Positions 29,903 to 43,600 of a stretch of 47,944 nucleotides of DNA are shown here, piece after piece. The position numbers were made by a program, and so were the translations under genes. The notes beneath the pieces were generated by a model, which saw only the letters and a list, made by a program, of their open reading frames with translations, was not told the DNA's origin and did no database searches. This DNA comes from Mycocentrospora acerina (taxonomy: Eukaryota > Ascomycota > Dothideomycetes > Pleosporales): assembly GCA_022701365.1 (NCBI GenBank), contig JAKUHH010000045.1, positions 1-47,944 on the forward strand, given 5' to 3'. The stretch's first letter is position 1. Each line of letters starts with the position of its first letter.

Positions 29903-32690
29903 TTATACAGAAAAACTTATCTTAGCTAGTAATAGCTTCTTAATAATATTAATACTTATTTTGTTTAGATTAAGTCTAAGCCTTATCTAATTTTAAACTA
30001 ATTTAGACTATACTATTATATCTAGCATTTTATTATAGCTAAGATCTCTATAATTTCTTAATAACTAAAGCTTTTAAGTTTAGAACTTCTTAGACTACTA
30101 TATTAAGATTACTTTAGAATAGCTGTGTAAGATTACACTAAAGTAGAAAGTTAGAGACTACTAAGAACCTAGCAAAATTAGACCTAACTCTAATATCTAC
30201 TACTATTACTTTGGGTTTAAAAGAACTAACTTAAAGATTAGTATATACTTAAAGCTTAACCTTAATAGTAATAGCAGAAGCATCTAATCTTATATTATCT
30301 CCTAATCTAGTAAAGACTAGTGTAGAACTTATACTAGATTTAGACTAAAGAAAAGAAGACTTAACTTAACTAGTAGCTTAGCTTTATATAAAAATCTAAG
30401 AACTATAATAAGCTATAATTACTTTAGACTATCTTTTACTTAGCACTAAATTACTACTAACTCTTTTAGAATAACTTTAACTTCTAAAGTTCTAGTCTAA
30501 GATTTTAATTAATAATACTATATATATAAAACTATCTAAAAGAATACTTACTATTAATATCTTTAATAATAGTTATAACCTAACCTTTTACTAATAGTAA
30601 GCCTTAATCTAAGACTTATTAGAGATTAATATAGACTACTATTAGAGTAAGTATACCTATATAGTATTAGTCTAGGGATATACTTTTAGCTTAGCTAAGG
30701 AGTACCTAGAGCCCTAATACTTATCTAATACTTTATCTAACTATTTTAAGATTACAGAAGATATAATTAACTTACTTAAGTCTTATTTTATTATAAGAAA
30801 TAAGAGAGCTAAGAGCTAACCTGCTTTTAATAAACTCTATATAGATAAGACAGAAACCTTCTTTACTTTTAAAGTATAGTTCTTTAGTACTGCTATTAGA
30901 AAATAAGTACTTAGATTAAAATAGTTATACTACTTATAAATAAAGATTATACTAATCTTATAGATACTTAACTTTAAGTTAAAGTAATAATAAAATATCT
31001 CCTTTAAGTTTATAGTTAAACACCTAATAGTATTTAATATAAAATAAAGGAACTATCTTTTAGTTTTAACTATAGAAAGCACAATTTATATAATATATAA
31101 GCTAAGTTAATTTTATTTAAGTCTAACTTAGAAGTCCTTACTAAGAATTAACTATAACTTATACTAATAAGCAGAACTTTATATCTAAACTTAACTTTAA
31201 CTTTTATATACTTTTTAGCTTATATCTAAGACTCTAAGCCTTATAAAGGACTTAACTCTAAGTAACTACTATAACTATAGTAAGCTAAGATACTTTTTAA
31301 GTAAGTGCTCTTTACTTTAAATATAGAAGATTAAGTTTAAAGAACTAAGTAAAGACTTAAAAGATTTAAGAAAAGATAAAGATAAAAATTAAATAAGAAA
31401 TAGAGACACTTAGAAAGACTTTCTCTTTTAGGCTTAAACTATTATAACTTTTTAAATCTTAGTCTCTTAAATCTATTTAAGAGACTATATTTCCTTTCTT
31501 TTTCTATTCTTTACGCTAAAAGCTTTAGAGTCTAATTACACTCTTTAATTAATACTAGTGCTTAAAGTTATCTTTTTTTAAATTTAAAAATTACTTCTTC
31601 TATTTTATTAGCTCTTTAGACTCTTATCTAAAAGCTACTATTTTAAGTTATAGTTAAGAGTTTTTAAGACTAAATCTCTTCTTTAGTAAATTAGTATATC
31701 TAATTATACTTAATTATTAATAGAAGAAAGATCTATAACTACTTTTTTATAATAGTAGACCTTAGCTTATAAGACTATATTATTAGAATTAAATAGATAA
31801 AGCATTTTAAGCTATAATTAGATATAGATTACTCTTAGATTATCTAGCAAGGCTGCTATCCTGCTATATATAATCCTGCTATACTGCTCTTAAGGACTCT
31901 TAACTAAATAGTTCCTACTAAAACTATTACTTTAGATATTACATAATAAGATAAGCTATAAGAATAAGAAGACTATTAGAAGAGGTATAGTATAACTACA
32001 GCTATTTATAGAATTTAAGAGATACTTTAACTCTTAAAGAGTTAGAAGTTCTTGCCTTTTATTATATAAGACCTAATACTAAAACTTATCTAACTTCTAC
32101 TAGAACTTATCTTTACTAAACCTTCTTTTTATATTACTCTTATTTCTACTAATACTTTCTACTTTAATATAAAATGCTAAGAAAATAAATTCTTTACTAC
32201 TAGCCTTTATAAAATTAACTAAATTTTAGATAAGAAAAGGCTAGAAGACAACCCTAATAACACAGCCTTAATTTAAGACTAATTACTACTTTATTACTAT
32301 TCTTTCTAAGATATCTTTAGTAAGACTGCTATAGAGGTTCTCTTAGATTTCTAACTATATAACTATAAAATTATACTAATAGAACTCTTACTAAATAGTT
32401 ATAGCTTTCTGTATAAATAAAATATAGAAGAGCTAGAAGCTACTAAATATTATATTTAAGAAAACCTTAAAAAAAGTTTAATTAATTATAGTTAGAGCCC
32501 TTTTACTTCCTTTATATTATATATGTTAAAGGCAAACAGAGACCTTTAAATCTATATAAACTACTGCAAACTAAATAATCTTACCTGTAAAGATATCTAT
32601 TTAATTCTTTATATTAACAAACTTTTAGCCTGCCCTTTAAAGGCTAAGATGTTTCCTAAGTTTAATATTTATTCTATATTTAACTGTATC
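29616..32690 (+). mobile_element. Ty3/gypsy element 1 (TGTAACG LTR), gag and start of pol, interrupted in RT
   Basis: The LTR is 29616-29902 (TGTAACGTTCACAACGTCAC at the start, mutated CGTTACA end). Downstream on the plus strand is a RIP-mutated gag: at about 31268-31312 YYNYSKLRYFLSKC is recognisable as a mutated CCHC zinc knuckle. From about 32495 the reading KANRDLQIYINYCKLNNLT followed by KAKMFPKFNIYSIFNCI matches the first blocks of a gypsy reverse transcriptase. It stops at 32690, where element 2 begins. The remainder of its pol does not appear anywhere after the array. Confidence 0.8.
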
Positions 32691-33826
32691 TGTCAGGATT
32701 GCACCCTGATTAGAGTGAGCAGAGGTTACTCCTAGGTATTAGTACTAAGGAGTTCTGTACTAGAGCACTATGAGAACCTTATACCCCTCTCTTAGTATCT
32801 GTTACTATCTAGACTACTAAGAGACCCCTATATAGGCTACTACAGAATTATTATAAGGAAGGTAGCAATTTATCTATAAAATACTACTATTATATATATA
32901 TACTATATAAAGACCCTACTTACTTAGTAAAGTAAAAGAAGAAGGTTCTTAATATTTAAATTGCTCTACTCTATATTTTTAACTAGAAAATTAGAATATA
33001 AGTAACTGCAAGAGCTTAAATATAAGAAATAGTACCTTAGACAGACAGTTAGTTAGACAGTCTGCTTATCTAGAATAGCCTACTATTAGCTTAGTTAATA
33101 GAATCTAAGAAGTAGACACTAACAACAAAACAGACTCCTTTAATCTAATAGCTAGTACTAAAATATAAATAAGGCCTAAGGTAGTAGAAACACTACTCTT
33201 AAATATTAATTTAGCTACTTTAGGCTAGAATAGTCTAGTAGTGTCTGCTAAAGACTAATGTCAGGATTGCACCCTGATTGGAGCAAGCGGAGGTTACTCC
33301 TAGGTATTAATACCAAGAAGTCCTGTATTGGAGCACTGTGGGAACCTTATACCCCTCTCTTAGTATCTGTTACTATCTAGACTACTAAGAGACCCCTATA
33401 TAGGCTACTACAGAATTATTATAAAGAAGACAGTAATTTATCTATAAAATACTACTATTATATATATATACTATACAAAGACTCTACTAGCTTAGTAATA
33501 TAAAGTAAGAAGGTTTTTAATATTTAAATTGCTCTACTCTATATTTTTAGCTAAGAAACTAGAACATAAGTAACTGCAGGAGCTTAAATACAGGAAACAG
33601 TACCCTAGACAGACAGTTAGTTAGACAGTCTGCCTGTCTAGAAGGCCCTACTATTAGCTTAGTTAACAGAATCTAAAAAGTAGACACTAATAATAAAGCA
33701 GACTCTCCTAATCTAATAGCTAGTACTAAAATATAAATAAGGCCTAAGGTAGTAGAAACACTACTCTTAGACATTAACTTAGCTACTCTAGGCTAGAATA
33801 GTCTAGTAGTGTCTGCTAAAGACTAA
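32691..33826 (+). repeat. 568-bp tandem duplication: LTR plus leader of gypsy element 2
   Basis: Unit 1 is 32691-33258 and unit 2 is 33259-33826. Each consists of a 264-bp LTR (TGTCAGGATTGCACCCTGAT at the start, TTCTTAATA at the end, mutated from TTCTTAACA) and about 304 bp of leader ending GTCTGCTAAAGACTAA. Unit 2 continues into the internal region; unit 1 runs straight into the next LTR. Unit 2 keeps more G/C than unit 1. This looks like a short tandem made by unequal recombination or by insertion of one element next to another. Confidence 0.85.
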
Positions 33827-35639
33827 GAGTTAGACACCTTGCGCACCTAGCTATACAAGGCTTAATAACAACAGGAACTAGAATAACTTAAAGAAGTTTA
33901 ATCTAGATATAAGCAAAGAGACAAAATAGCACTTATAATAATAAGAAATAGGTTAAAACCTACAAATAACCTATTATCTTTAGCATTATTAGCCTTTCTA
34001 CGCCTAAAGCCTCTACAAAAGTACTTTAAGACTAACTAAGCAGAGTATAACTATTAGGAATAGGATTGCAAGTCCTTTTTTCTGCAATCTTTATTAAACT
34101 TCTTAAAAGTATAATAAGAAGTAGACTTTAGAGTCTTATATATTTTAGAACTCCTTAAAATACTATAGAAAGCCTACTATATAACTAAGTAATTTACCTT
34201 AGCTATATAGAAGCCTATATAAGCTATCTTAAAGACAGTTATATTAAATATACTTAGCACTTTATCTAAAAGGAAACAGCAAGCTTATAATATTCTTAAA
34301 TGTGCCTAATAAAGGCTAAACTAGTCTCTAACAGACCTTATAGACTATCTTAGACTATACTAGGAAGAACTAAGAATATTATAGTTATTAGACCTTTAGG
34401 TACTCTAGTTTATCTTAGCACTATAATAAGATATCTAGAAAGACTTTTTTCTACTCCTAGTAGACTGCTAAAACACCCTACTACTAGTAGAAGAAAATGT
34501 AAACATTATCTATTAGAGAAGAAGTTAAGGCAAGGACTAAAGAGAAATTCTAAACTAAAAGGACCTAAAAAAACTTAAAAAATATAGCTATAAGCTAAAA
34601 GGGACTAAAAGACTTTATAAGAGGTTAAAAAGAAATAATACAGCTTAGCTGCCTAAGTATAAGCATAAAAGGAGTAACAAATACTCTGCAAATAAACTAA
34701 AGATGTGCTATAAGTACAGAGAGCTAGGTTATATCTAGCCTAACTACTTAAACCTAAAAAAAGACAAGAAGTCTATAGTTAAGAATAAAGAGGGAAAAGA
34801 TAAAAGGCAGAAAGACTAAAGATATACCTATCTGCCTATATTACCCTCTTATTAGAAAATAAGGATCTTAGGACATTGCAAGAAGCCTTATACTTAAGGC
34901 CTACTTACTTGCTTACTATATAAGTTATAGTATAATCCTCTAAGCTTATAGAGGCTATAATTAATAGTAGCTCTTAGCTAAACTTAATGATATTATTATT
35001 AGTAAAGGAACTTAGCCTCTAAGTTAACCCTCTCCTAAAGCTTCTAGCTAAAAGAGTAGATAAAGGCTAATTAAAAATATATAAGATAACTAAATTTAAA
35101 GTAAATATTACAGACTTATACAGATATATAAAAACCTACTTAATCTTATTTATAGTAATAGACTTAAGAAGGTATAAAGTATACCTAGGTCTGCTATAGA
35201 TTAATGCAAGCAATCTAAAGATAAGCTTTACTAGTTAGTAATTACTTTTTAGAGGAAAAAAGGCAAAAATTTGCCTTTTTTTTAAAAAATAGCTATAGAA
35301 GATGCTAAGTAATTTAAGAAGAGTATATATAATCTTAAAACAGATATATACGCCTGCCTTATAGGCTTAGTAAGCTAGAGAAGGACAGAAGACTCTATAA
35401 AAGGCTAAATACCCTTATAATATGCAGAATATGCAGATATAAGGTTAGAGTAGGATACAAAGGCACTCCTTAAGCATAGCTCTTATAACCTAGCTATCCT
35501 GTTAATACTAGACAGTGTGCTACCCTATTAGCTATTATATAACCTATTAATAACAGAGTTAGAGATACTTTAAAAGTATCTAACTAAGTTTATAGCAAAA
35601 GAGTAGATCTGCAGATTAAAGTTACTAGCAAAGGCACTA

Positions 35640-37870
35640 ATAGTCTTTATTAAAAAAAAAGATAGTAGCCTAAGGCTTTGTGTAGACTATAGAGGCTTAA
35701 ACAAAATCTTTATTAAAAATAAATATCTATTACCTCTTATTTTAGAATTACTTAAATGCCTCTCTTAAGCTAAGTTCTTTACTAAGCTTAATATAAGAGA
35801 AGCTTACTATATAATTTAAATTACAGAGAGAGATAAATAGAAGACTGCATTCTGTACAAGATATAGCTATTATAAGTATACTATTATGCTATTTAGCCTA
35901 ACAAATGCACCTGCGCAGTTCTAAGCTTACATAAACTAGGCTTTAATAGGATTGCTTAATATGTCTTGCATAGTATACTTAGATAACATACTAATTTACT
36001 TAAAAACTAAAGTAGATTATATAAGACATGTTAAAGAAGTCCTTAATTAATTGCGTATAGCAAAGCTTTATATTAAGCTTAGTAAGTATAAGTAGCATAT
36101 ATAATATATAGAGTACCTTAGATATACAATTTCTCTAAAAGAAATCTACATTAATTAAGAAAGAGCTTTAACTATACAGAACTAGCTAAAACTAAGCATA
36201 GTATGTAATATATAAGTATTTATTAGCTTTATAAATTACTATTAGTAATTTATAGCTAGATTCTTATAATTAGTGCTCTTATTAACTACTCTAACCTAGA
36301 AGAGCCTAAACACAGCCTAAGGCAGACTAGCTATAAGAAAAGAAGAAAGTTAACCTTTAGATATAGAGAAAGAAAGTACAGAAGCTTTTAATAAGCTAAA
36401 AAATATGTTCTTAGAAGTACTAATACTAGTTTATTTTAACTTAGAAAGAAAAATAAAAGTAGAAGTTAATACTTTAAAAGAGGCAATTGCAGGTATTTTA
36501 AGCTAGTTAGTGCTAGAAGAGGGCTAAAAACCTTAATAGAGGCTAGTAGACTTCTTTTTAAAGAAACTTATTTAAGCAGAGTATAATTATAATACGCATG
36601 ATAAGGAACTACTAGTAATAGTTAAGAGTCTAGAATATTAGCACTAGTACCTTAATAAGATCTATTTTAAGATCCTAACAGACTATATAAATCTAAAATA
36701 GTTTATAGAAAATAAAATGCTAAGCTACTAATAAGTAAGACACTACCTGTTACTATTAAGGTTTAATTTTATCTTAAACTATTGCTTAGGAAGCATAAAC
36801 CTAGCAGATAGCCTCTTAAGAAGACTAGATTATATAAGGGAAGCTAAGAAACTAGCCTATAAATATAATAAGGCTTTTATTTAACTGTTAAGAAATTTAC
36901 TATAAAGAAAAAAAAAAGATACTCTTATAATAGCAGTAGTAATAATATAAGCTAGAGAAAGATCTTAAGCCTAGATTTATACATATAGAGCATTAAAAGA
37001 CTTTTAAAAAGCAGATAAAGGACATACTAAGGAACTAGTGCCTACAGAGAAATAAGGAATAACAGATGCATCTTTTAAAAGGATATCTGCAGAAAGTAAC
37101 TATAAGGAAATAATAAATAGGCTAAAAGAGCCTAAAATACCTTAAAAAGCTATCTTAACCCTTATAATAATAAAATAAAAAGTAAAAGTACTCTAAGAAT
37201 ATTATAATAACCTCTTTGCAGGTTACTTTAGATTATAGAGGATATTAGAGAAGCTGCAACACTAGTATACCTAAGAAGGTATAAGGAAGGATGTTTTAGA
37301 GTACATAAAAAGTTATTTAGTTTATAAAAAAGTAACACCTATAAGACATAAACTATATAGACTCTTAGCCCTACTTCTTCTACTAATAAAAGTATAAGAA
37401 AAAGTAATAATAGATTTTATTATAGAACTCTCCTTAAGCTAGTTTAACAGGCATGTATATAATGCAGTGCTAGTAGTAGTATGCTAGTTAACTAAAATAG
37501 GCTATTATATCCTAGTAAGAAGCAACTAAAATAGCACAGACCTAGCCTAAGCTTAGATAAAAGAAGTAATCTAACTATATAGAGTCCCTTTAAGGATAAT
37601 TTTAGACTAAGGCCTATTAATAAATACTAAATATTAAGACACCTTCTAACACTACCTAAACTTAAGAAGAGTCTTTTTATCTGCTTACTATCTATAAATA
37701 GATAGGCAGATAGAAAGATAAAACTAGATACTTAAATAATACCTAAGATATTATTATAGCTTAGAATAAGATAATTAGGCTTTATAGGTAGCAATAGCAG
37801 AATTTATGTATAATAACAGCATATATACTACTACAAATACTACCCTATTCTAAGCATACTATAAAATAAA
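35640..37870 (+). pseudogene. Gypsy-2 pol, copy 1 (RT, RNase H, integrase)
   Basis: Reading through stops gives the reverse transcriptase (VDYRGLNK at about 35678, YxDD box as YLDN at about 35975), an RNase H-like stretch around 36560-36700 (FFLKKLIQAEYNYNTHDKEL) and the integrase core, with ILDQGLLINTKYQ in place of the usual D-x-G-x-x-F block and SAYYLQIDRQTERQNQ in place of the HPQTDGQTER block. Several His, Gly and Asp residues are changed in the way RIP predicts. Confidence 0.82.
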
Positions 37871-38939
37871 CCCTTACAGCGCAGACTAGCCTAGTATAGC
37901 CTTAAGTAAAGGAGAATTACCCTTAAAAAAAGACCTAGCTTTAAGGGTTCTAAGTATTTAATAAGAGTGTAGAATGAAAATCTAAGTAAGTAATATATAC
38001 TAAAAAGCTTATAAAGATAAAAGAAGACTCTAAATACCTTTTAAGATAGGAGATTAAATAATAATTATAAATAGGCATATACACTCCTTATGCCTAAAGA
38101 AGAAGCTAGATTAGAAATTTCTAGGCCTAAGACGCATAGTAGCCTAATATAGGCTATCTGTATTTAAGGTAGACGTACTAGGACTAAAGAGCGTATACTT
38201 AGTCTTCTATGTGTTACTACTAGAACTATATAACACAAAAAGCTAGATACCTTATCTAAAAATACTAATTACAGACACTTTATATAAGTTTAGTAATAAT
38301 GTATATAAAGTAGACTATATTATTAAAAGAAGACAAAAAGACACAGACTAATAGGAATACTTAGTCTATTAGACAAGTTACCTAAAAGAAGAAGACTCTT
38401 AGGAACTAGGTCTAAATATTTTAGCTAAGGTACTCTAAAAATTCTAGCTAAAGGAAAGAGTAACCCTAAAAAAGTAAAAGAAGTCTATACTAAAGTATTA
38501 TAAGTAACTTCTAAAAAAAAAAGAAAATAATAAGACTTAATAGTAAATAGTCATAAAACTAGAGTTACTTTTACTTATTTTTTTTATAAAAAGAGTTTTT
38601 AGAAGTGTTTAAAGGCACTTTAGACATTAAAAGTATCTATTAGTCTAGTATTAACTCTAGAACTTTGTAAACACTTAGTATAAGCTATTACAGCCTATAA
38701 TAGTCTATAATAATTACTATTAAAATAAATAAAAGTAAAAAAACTTAAAGAAGTAAGAAATAGACTAAGAAATGTAAAAGAGACTAAGTTAGAAGAAGGA
38801 AAGAAATTCTATTTAAGAAGGGTAAATAAGGCCTAAGGTATTAATCTTATAAACTCTAAGGATAAAATCTCTTATACTACAGAAACCTAACTTAATATCT
38901 TATTAAGGCCTAGAATACCCTATTCTTACTAAAAGACTG

Positions 38940-40000
38940 CTAGAAAGATACTACTTATCTACTTACTAAGAGCAGAAAGTTCTAATAACTTCTTCTAGAG
39001 AACAGTAACTTTCTTAGTAAGAGCACCCTTATAAGCAGATATAGCTGTTGCCTTCTTTACTATAAGCGCAGCAATCTTATTTATTAGCTCTTTAGTATAA
39101 TAAGTGTTATCTAAAGCCTTGCTAAGAATAAAACTACTATATTTTCTTTAGTTAAATTGGTAAGAAGCAAAAAAGAGATATAAAGAGACAGAATACTCTC
39201 TTTAAAGGCATAGAAGCTTTAGTCTTTATCTTATTAATAACAGCAGCCTCTAGTAAACGCTTCTAAGCCTTAACCTTGCTAGTAACTATCTTCTTATTAC
39301 ACTTACAACTAGCAAGGCAGATTACAGACATAGGGGACTTATTAGCATAAATTATGCTATTATAAAGAGCTAAGTAAATACTATAAAGGATTACAGTCCT
39401 AAGAATTATAGTTAGCCTTATTCTAGCCTAAAATAGTCTAAAAGCACTTAATACATACCTAGTAAGCTGCCTAGCAAGGGGCCTAGCTACAGTCTGCAGC
39501 TTAGAAATAGAATTAAGGAGTGTAGAAAAAGGGGCAACACAAGCAGCAGCAAGAAGAAGGTTAATTAGGGCTAAATTAGGTGTTAATTTCTTATTAAGCT
39601 ATAATAGGTTAGAATAGTGTAGAATAGTGCAAAATAATAAGGAACTTATAGTAACACACTCCCTGTTGTTGCAGAAACACTAAAAGCACTACTTAAACTT
39701 ATGCTTAACTCTCTTTGCATTAAAAGCCTTCTACTTATAATATAAGGCCTAATTTTTATTAGTAATCTCTAGTATAAGGCATCTAATCTTGCTTAGGTAC
39801 TAAAGATTACTCTTAGTATATAAATAGACATAAGTAGCATAAGAATAGTTAGTATAAACTCTATTATCTATAAAGTTGTTACTAATAGCAGTAGTATCTA
39901 TAATAAGAGACTAGAAAGTAAAGAAGGAGCAAAGTTAGTAATAAAGAGGCAGGGAAACCTTATTAATGCTAGTTAGCTACTATTTATACTATAATAGTCT
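38940..40000 (-). pseudogene. Antisense open region after integrase, copy 1 (unknown product)
   Basis: On the minus strand, from about 39540 down to 39200, a protein-like frame reads ISKLQTVARPLARQLTRYVL, continues through FRLFQARIRLTIILRTVIL and CLASCKCNKKIVTSKVKAQK (Gln taken for stop codons), then KRLLEAAVINKIKTKASMP. A further frame (about 39080-38930) gives KELINKIAALIVKKATAIS and KKVTVLQKKLLELSALSKQ. The minus-strand reading needs only Q-to-stop reversals, while the plus strand is full of unexplained stops. The same region recurs in copy 2. I do not recognise the family; Lys-rich and Leu-heptad-like stretches suggest a coiled coil. Confidence 0.4.
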
Positions 40001-40370
40001 ATTAAGAGCTAATAGACTACAACCTAGATTATTTATCTAGGGAAGTAATAAATTAAGAAAACTTACTAAAAACTGTAGTTAAGTATAGGAGAGATTAACT
40101 AAAAAGAGCTAAAGGACCTTATTATACACCTTAAGCCTAGCTAACTTACTTATTATGTTATTAAATTAGGCAGCCTTAGTAAAAGCTTAAGTAAAAGTAA
40201 TTATAACAGTAAAGCTCTAAGGTAAAAGTGCCTTTACCTAGAATTCCTACCTTAAGAGCTTTAACCTCTTACTAAGTTAAGTTTCTTATAGCAACTTATA
40301 ATGCCCTATTTTAGCATGTAATAGGTTATCCTGCACAACTTAGGGCAAGTTATCTTAAGAAAAGAGATAT

Positions 40371-40634
40371 TATTAAGATTGCACCCTAATTAGAGTAAGC
40401 AGAGGTTACTCCTAGGTATTAATACTAAGAAGTCCTGTATTAGAGCACTGTAGGAACCTTATACCTCTCTCTTAGTATCTATTACTATCTAGACTACTAA
40501 GAGACCCCTATATAAGCTACTACAGAATTATTATAAGGAAGACAACTATTTGTCTATAAAATACTACTATTATACATGTATACTATACAAAGACTCTACT
40601 TGCTTAGTAATGTGAAGTAAGAAGGTTCTTAACA
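40371..40634 (+). repeat. LTR of gypsy element 2 between the two internal copies
   Basis: 264 bp, starting TATTAAGATTGCACC (mutated TGTCAGGATTGCACC) and ending GGTTCTTAACA. It equals the LTR parts at 32691-32954 and 33259-33522. Here the 304-bp leader is absent: the LTR is followed directly by ACTAAGAGTTAGACAC, which in copy 1 comes after the leader. Confidence 0.85.
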
Positions 40635-43600
40635 ACTAAGAGTTAGACACTTTATATACTTAGTTATGTAAAGCCTAATAGCAACAAGAACTAGAATAAC
40701 TTAAAGAAGTTTAATCTAGATATAAGTAAAGAGACAGAATAGCACTTTTAATAATAGGAAATAGGTTAAAACTTATAATAAACCTATTAGCTTTAGTATT
40801 ATTAGCCTTTTTATGCCTAGAGCCTCTATAAAAGTACTTTAAGACTAACTAAGTAAAGTATAACTATTAGAAACAGGATTATAAGTCTTTCTTTCTGCAA
40901 TCTCTATTAAACTTCCTAAAAGTATAATAAAAAGTAGATTTTAGAGTCTTATATATTTTAGAACCTTTTAAAATACTATAGAAAGCCTACTGTGTAACTA
41001 AGCAATTTACCTTAGCTACATAGAAGCCTACATAGGCTATCCTAAAAATAGTTATATTAAATACACTTAGTACTCTATCTAAAAAGAAACAGCAAGCTTA
41101 TAATATTTTAAAATATACTTACTAAAGGCTAAACTAGTCTATAATAGACCTTATAGATTATCTTAAACTATACTAGGAAGAACTAAGAGTATTATAGTTA
41201 TTAGACCTCTAGGTACTCTAGTTTATCTTAGCACTATAATAAGATATCTAGAAAGACTATTTTCTACTCTTAGTAGACTGCTAAAATACCTTACTACTAG
41301 TAGAGGAAAATGTTAACATTATCTATTAGAGAAGAAGTTAAAGCAAGGACTAAAGGGAAATTCTAACTTAAAAAGACCTAGAAAAACCTAAAAAATATAG
41401 CTATAAGCTAGAAGAGACTAAAAGACTCTATAAGAGGTTAAAAGAGAATAATATAGCTTAGCTACTTAAAAATAAGTATAAAAAGAGTAATAAATACTCT
41501 ATAAATAAACTAAAGACATGCTATAAGTATAAAGAGCTAAGTTATATTTAGCTTAACTACTTAAACCTTAAAAAGGATAAGAAGTCTATAGTTAAGATTA
41601 AAGAGAGAAAAGATAAAATGCAGAAGGACTAAAGACATACTTATCTGCCTATATTACCCTCTTATTAAAAAATAAAGATCTTAGAATATTGTAAAAAGCC
41701 TTATACTTTAAGCCTGCTTACTTAATTACTATATAAGTTATAGTACAATCCTCTAAGCTTATAGAAGCTATAATTAATAGCAGCTCTTAGCTAAACTTAA
41801 TATTATTATTATTAGTAAAGGAACTTAGCCTCTAAGTTAACTCTCTCTTAAAGCTTCTAGCTAAAGGGGTAAATAAAAGCTAATTAAAAATATATAAAAT
41901 AACTAAGGTTAAAGTAAATATTACAGACTTACTTAGATATATAGAAACCTACTTAATTTTATTTATAGTAATAGACTTAAAAAAGTACAGAGTATACCTA
42001 GGTCTGCTATAGATTAATATAAGCAATCTAAAGATAAGCTTTACTAGTTAGCAATTACTTTTTAGAAGAAAAAAGGCAAAAGATTTACCTCTTTTTTAAA
42101 AAATAGCTATTGAAGATACTAAATAATTTAAAAAGAGCATATATAATTCTAGAACAGATATATATGCCTGCTTTATAGGCTTAGTAGGCTAGAGAGGGAC
42201 AGAAGACCTTATAAAGGGCTAAATACTCTTATAATATACAGAATATGCTAATATAAGGTTAGAGCAAGATGCAAAGGCACTCCTTAAGTATAGCTCTTAT
42301 AATCTAGCTATCCTGTTAACACTAGACAGTGTGCTACCCTATTAGCTATTATATAACCTGTTAATAATAGAGTTAGAAATACTTTAGAAGTATCTAACTA
42401 AGTTTATAGCAAGAGAGTAGATCTGCAGATTAAAGTTACTAGTAGAGGCACTAATACTCTTTATTAAGAAGAAAGATAGTACCTTAAGGCTTTGTGTAGA
42501 CTATAAAGGCTTAAATAAGATCTTTATTAAAAATAGATATTTATTACTTCTTATTTTAGAATTACTTAAATATCTCTCTTAAGCTAAATTCTTTATAAAG
42601 CTTAATATAAGAGAAGCCTATTATATAATTTAGATTATAGAGAGTAATAAATAAAAGACTACATTTTATATAAGATATAGCTATTATAAGTATACTATTA
42701 TGCTATTTAGCCTAATAAACACACCTGCGCAGTTCTAAGCTTATATAAACTAGGCTCTAATAAGATTACTTAATATGTCTAGCATAGTCTACTTAGATAA
42801 TATCTTAATTTACTTAAAAATAAAAGAGAATTATATAAGACATATTAAAGAAGTTCTTAATTAATTGTGTATAGTAAAGCTATATATTAAGCTTAGTAAC
42901 TATAAGTAGTATATATAATATATAGAATACTTTAGATACACAATTTCTTTAAAAAGAATCTATATTAATTAAGAAAGAGCTTTAACTATATAGAACTAGC
43001 TAAAGCTAAGCATAGTATATAATATATAAGTATTTATTAGCTTTATAAATTACTATTAGTAATTTATAGCTAGATTCTTAAGATTAGCACTCTTATTAAC
43101 TACTCTAACTTAGAAAGGCCTAAACGCAGCCTAAGGTAGACTAGCTATAAGAAAAGAGAAAAGTTAATTCTTAGATATAAAAAAAAAAGGCACAGAAGCT
43201 TTTAATAAGCTAAAAAATGTATTTTTAGAAGTACTAATACTAGTTTATTTTAACCTAGAAAGAAAAACAAAAGTAGAAGTTAATACCTTAAGAAGAGTAA
43301 TTATAAGTATTCTAAGCTAGTTAGTGCTAGAAAAGAGTAAAAAACTCTAATAAAGACTAGTAGACTTCTTTTTAAAGAAACTAATCTAAGCAGAGTATAA
43401 TTATAATATACATAATAAAGAACTACTAGTAATAGTTAAGAGTCTAGAATATTAGCACTAGTACCTTAATAAGATCTATTTTAAGATCCTAACAGACTAT
43501 ATAAATCTAAAATAGTTTATAGAAAATAAAATACTAAGCTACTAGCAAGTAAGATACTACCTGCTACTATTAAGGTTTAATTTTATCTTAAACTATTACT

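Larger units (their letters stand above)
33827..40370 (+). mobile_element. Ty3/gypsy element 2, internal region copy 1, RIP-mutated
   Basis: Plus-strand order is gag, pol (RT, RNase H, integrase), as in Ty3/gypsy. Gag carries a mutated zinc knuckle at about 34705 (CYKYRELGYI then PNYLNL). RT is at about 35640-36860: RLCVDYRGLNK, LTNAPAQFQAYIN and YxDD as VYLDNILIY. Integrase is at about 37380-37870, ending with QTERQNQILKQYLRYYY. Gln codons have become TAA/TAG throughout, and the region is non-functional. After integrase about 1.8 kb remain that are not explained by gag-pol (see the antisense entry). Confidence 0.88.

Noticed and set aside
32691..33826. CRISPR-like or satellite array because of direct repeats
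   Set aside because: Units are 568 bp with LTR structure, only two copies, in a eukaryotic genome.
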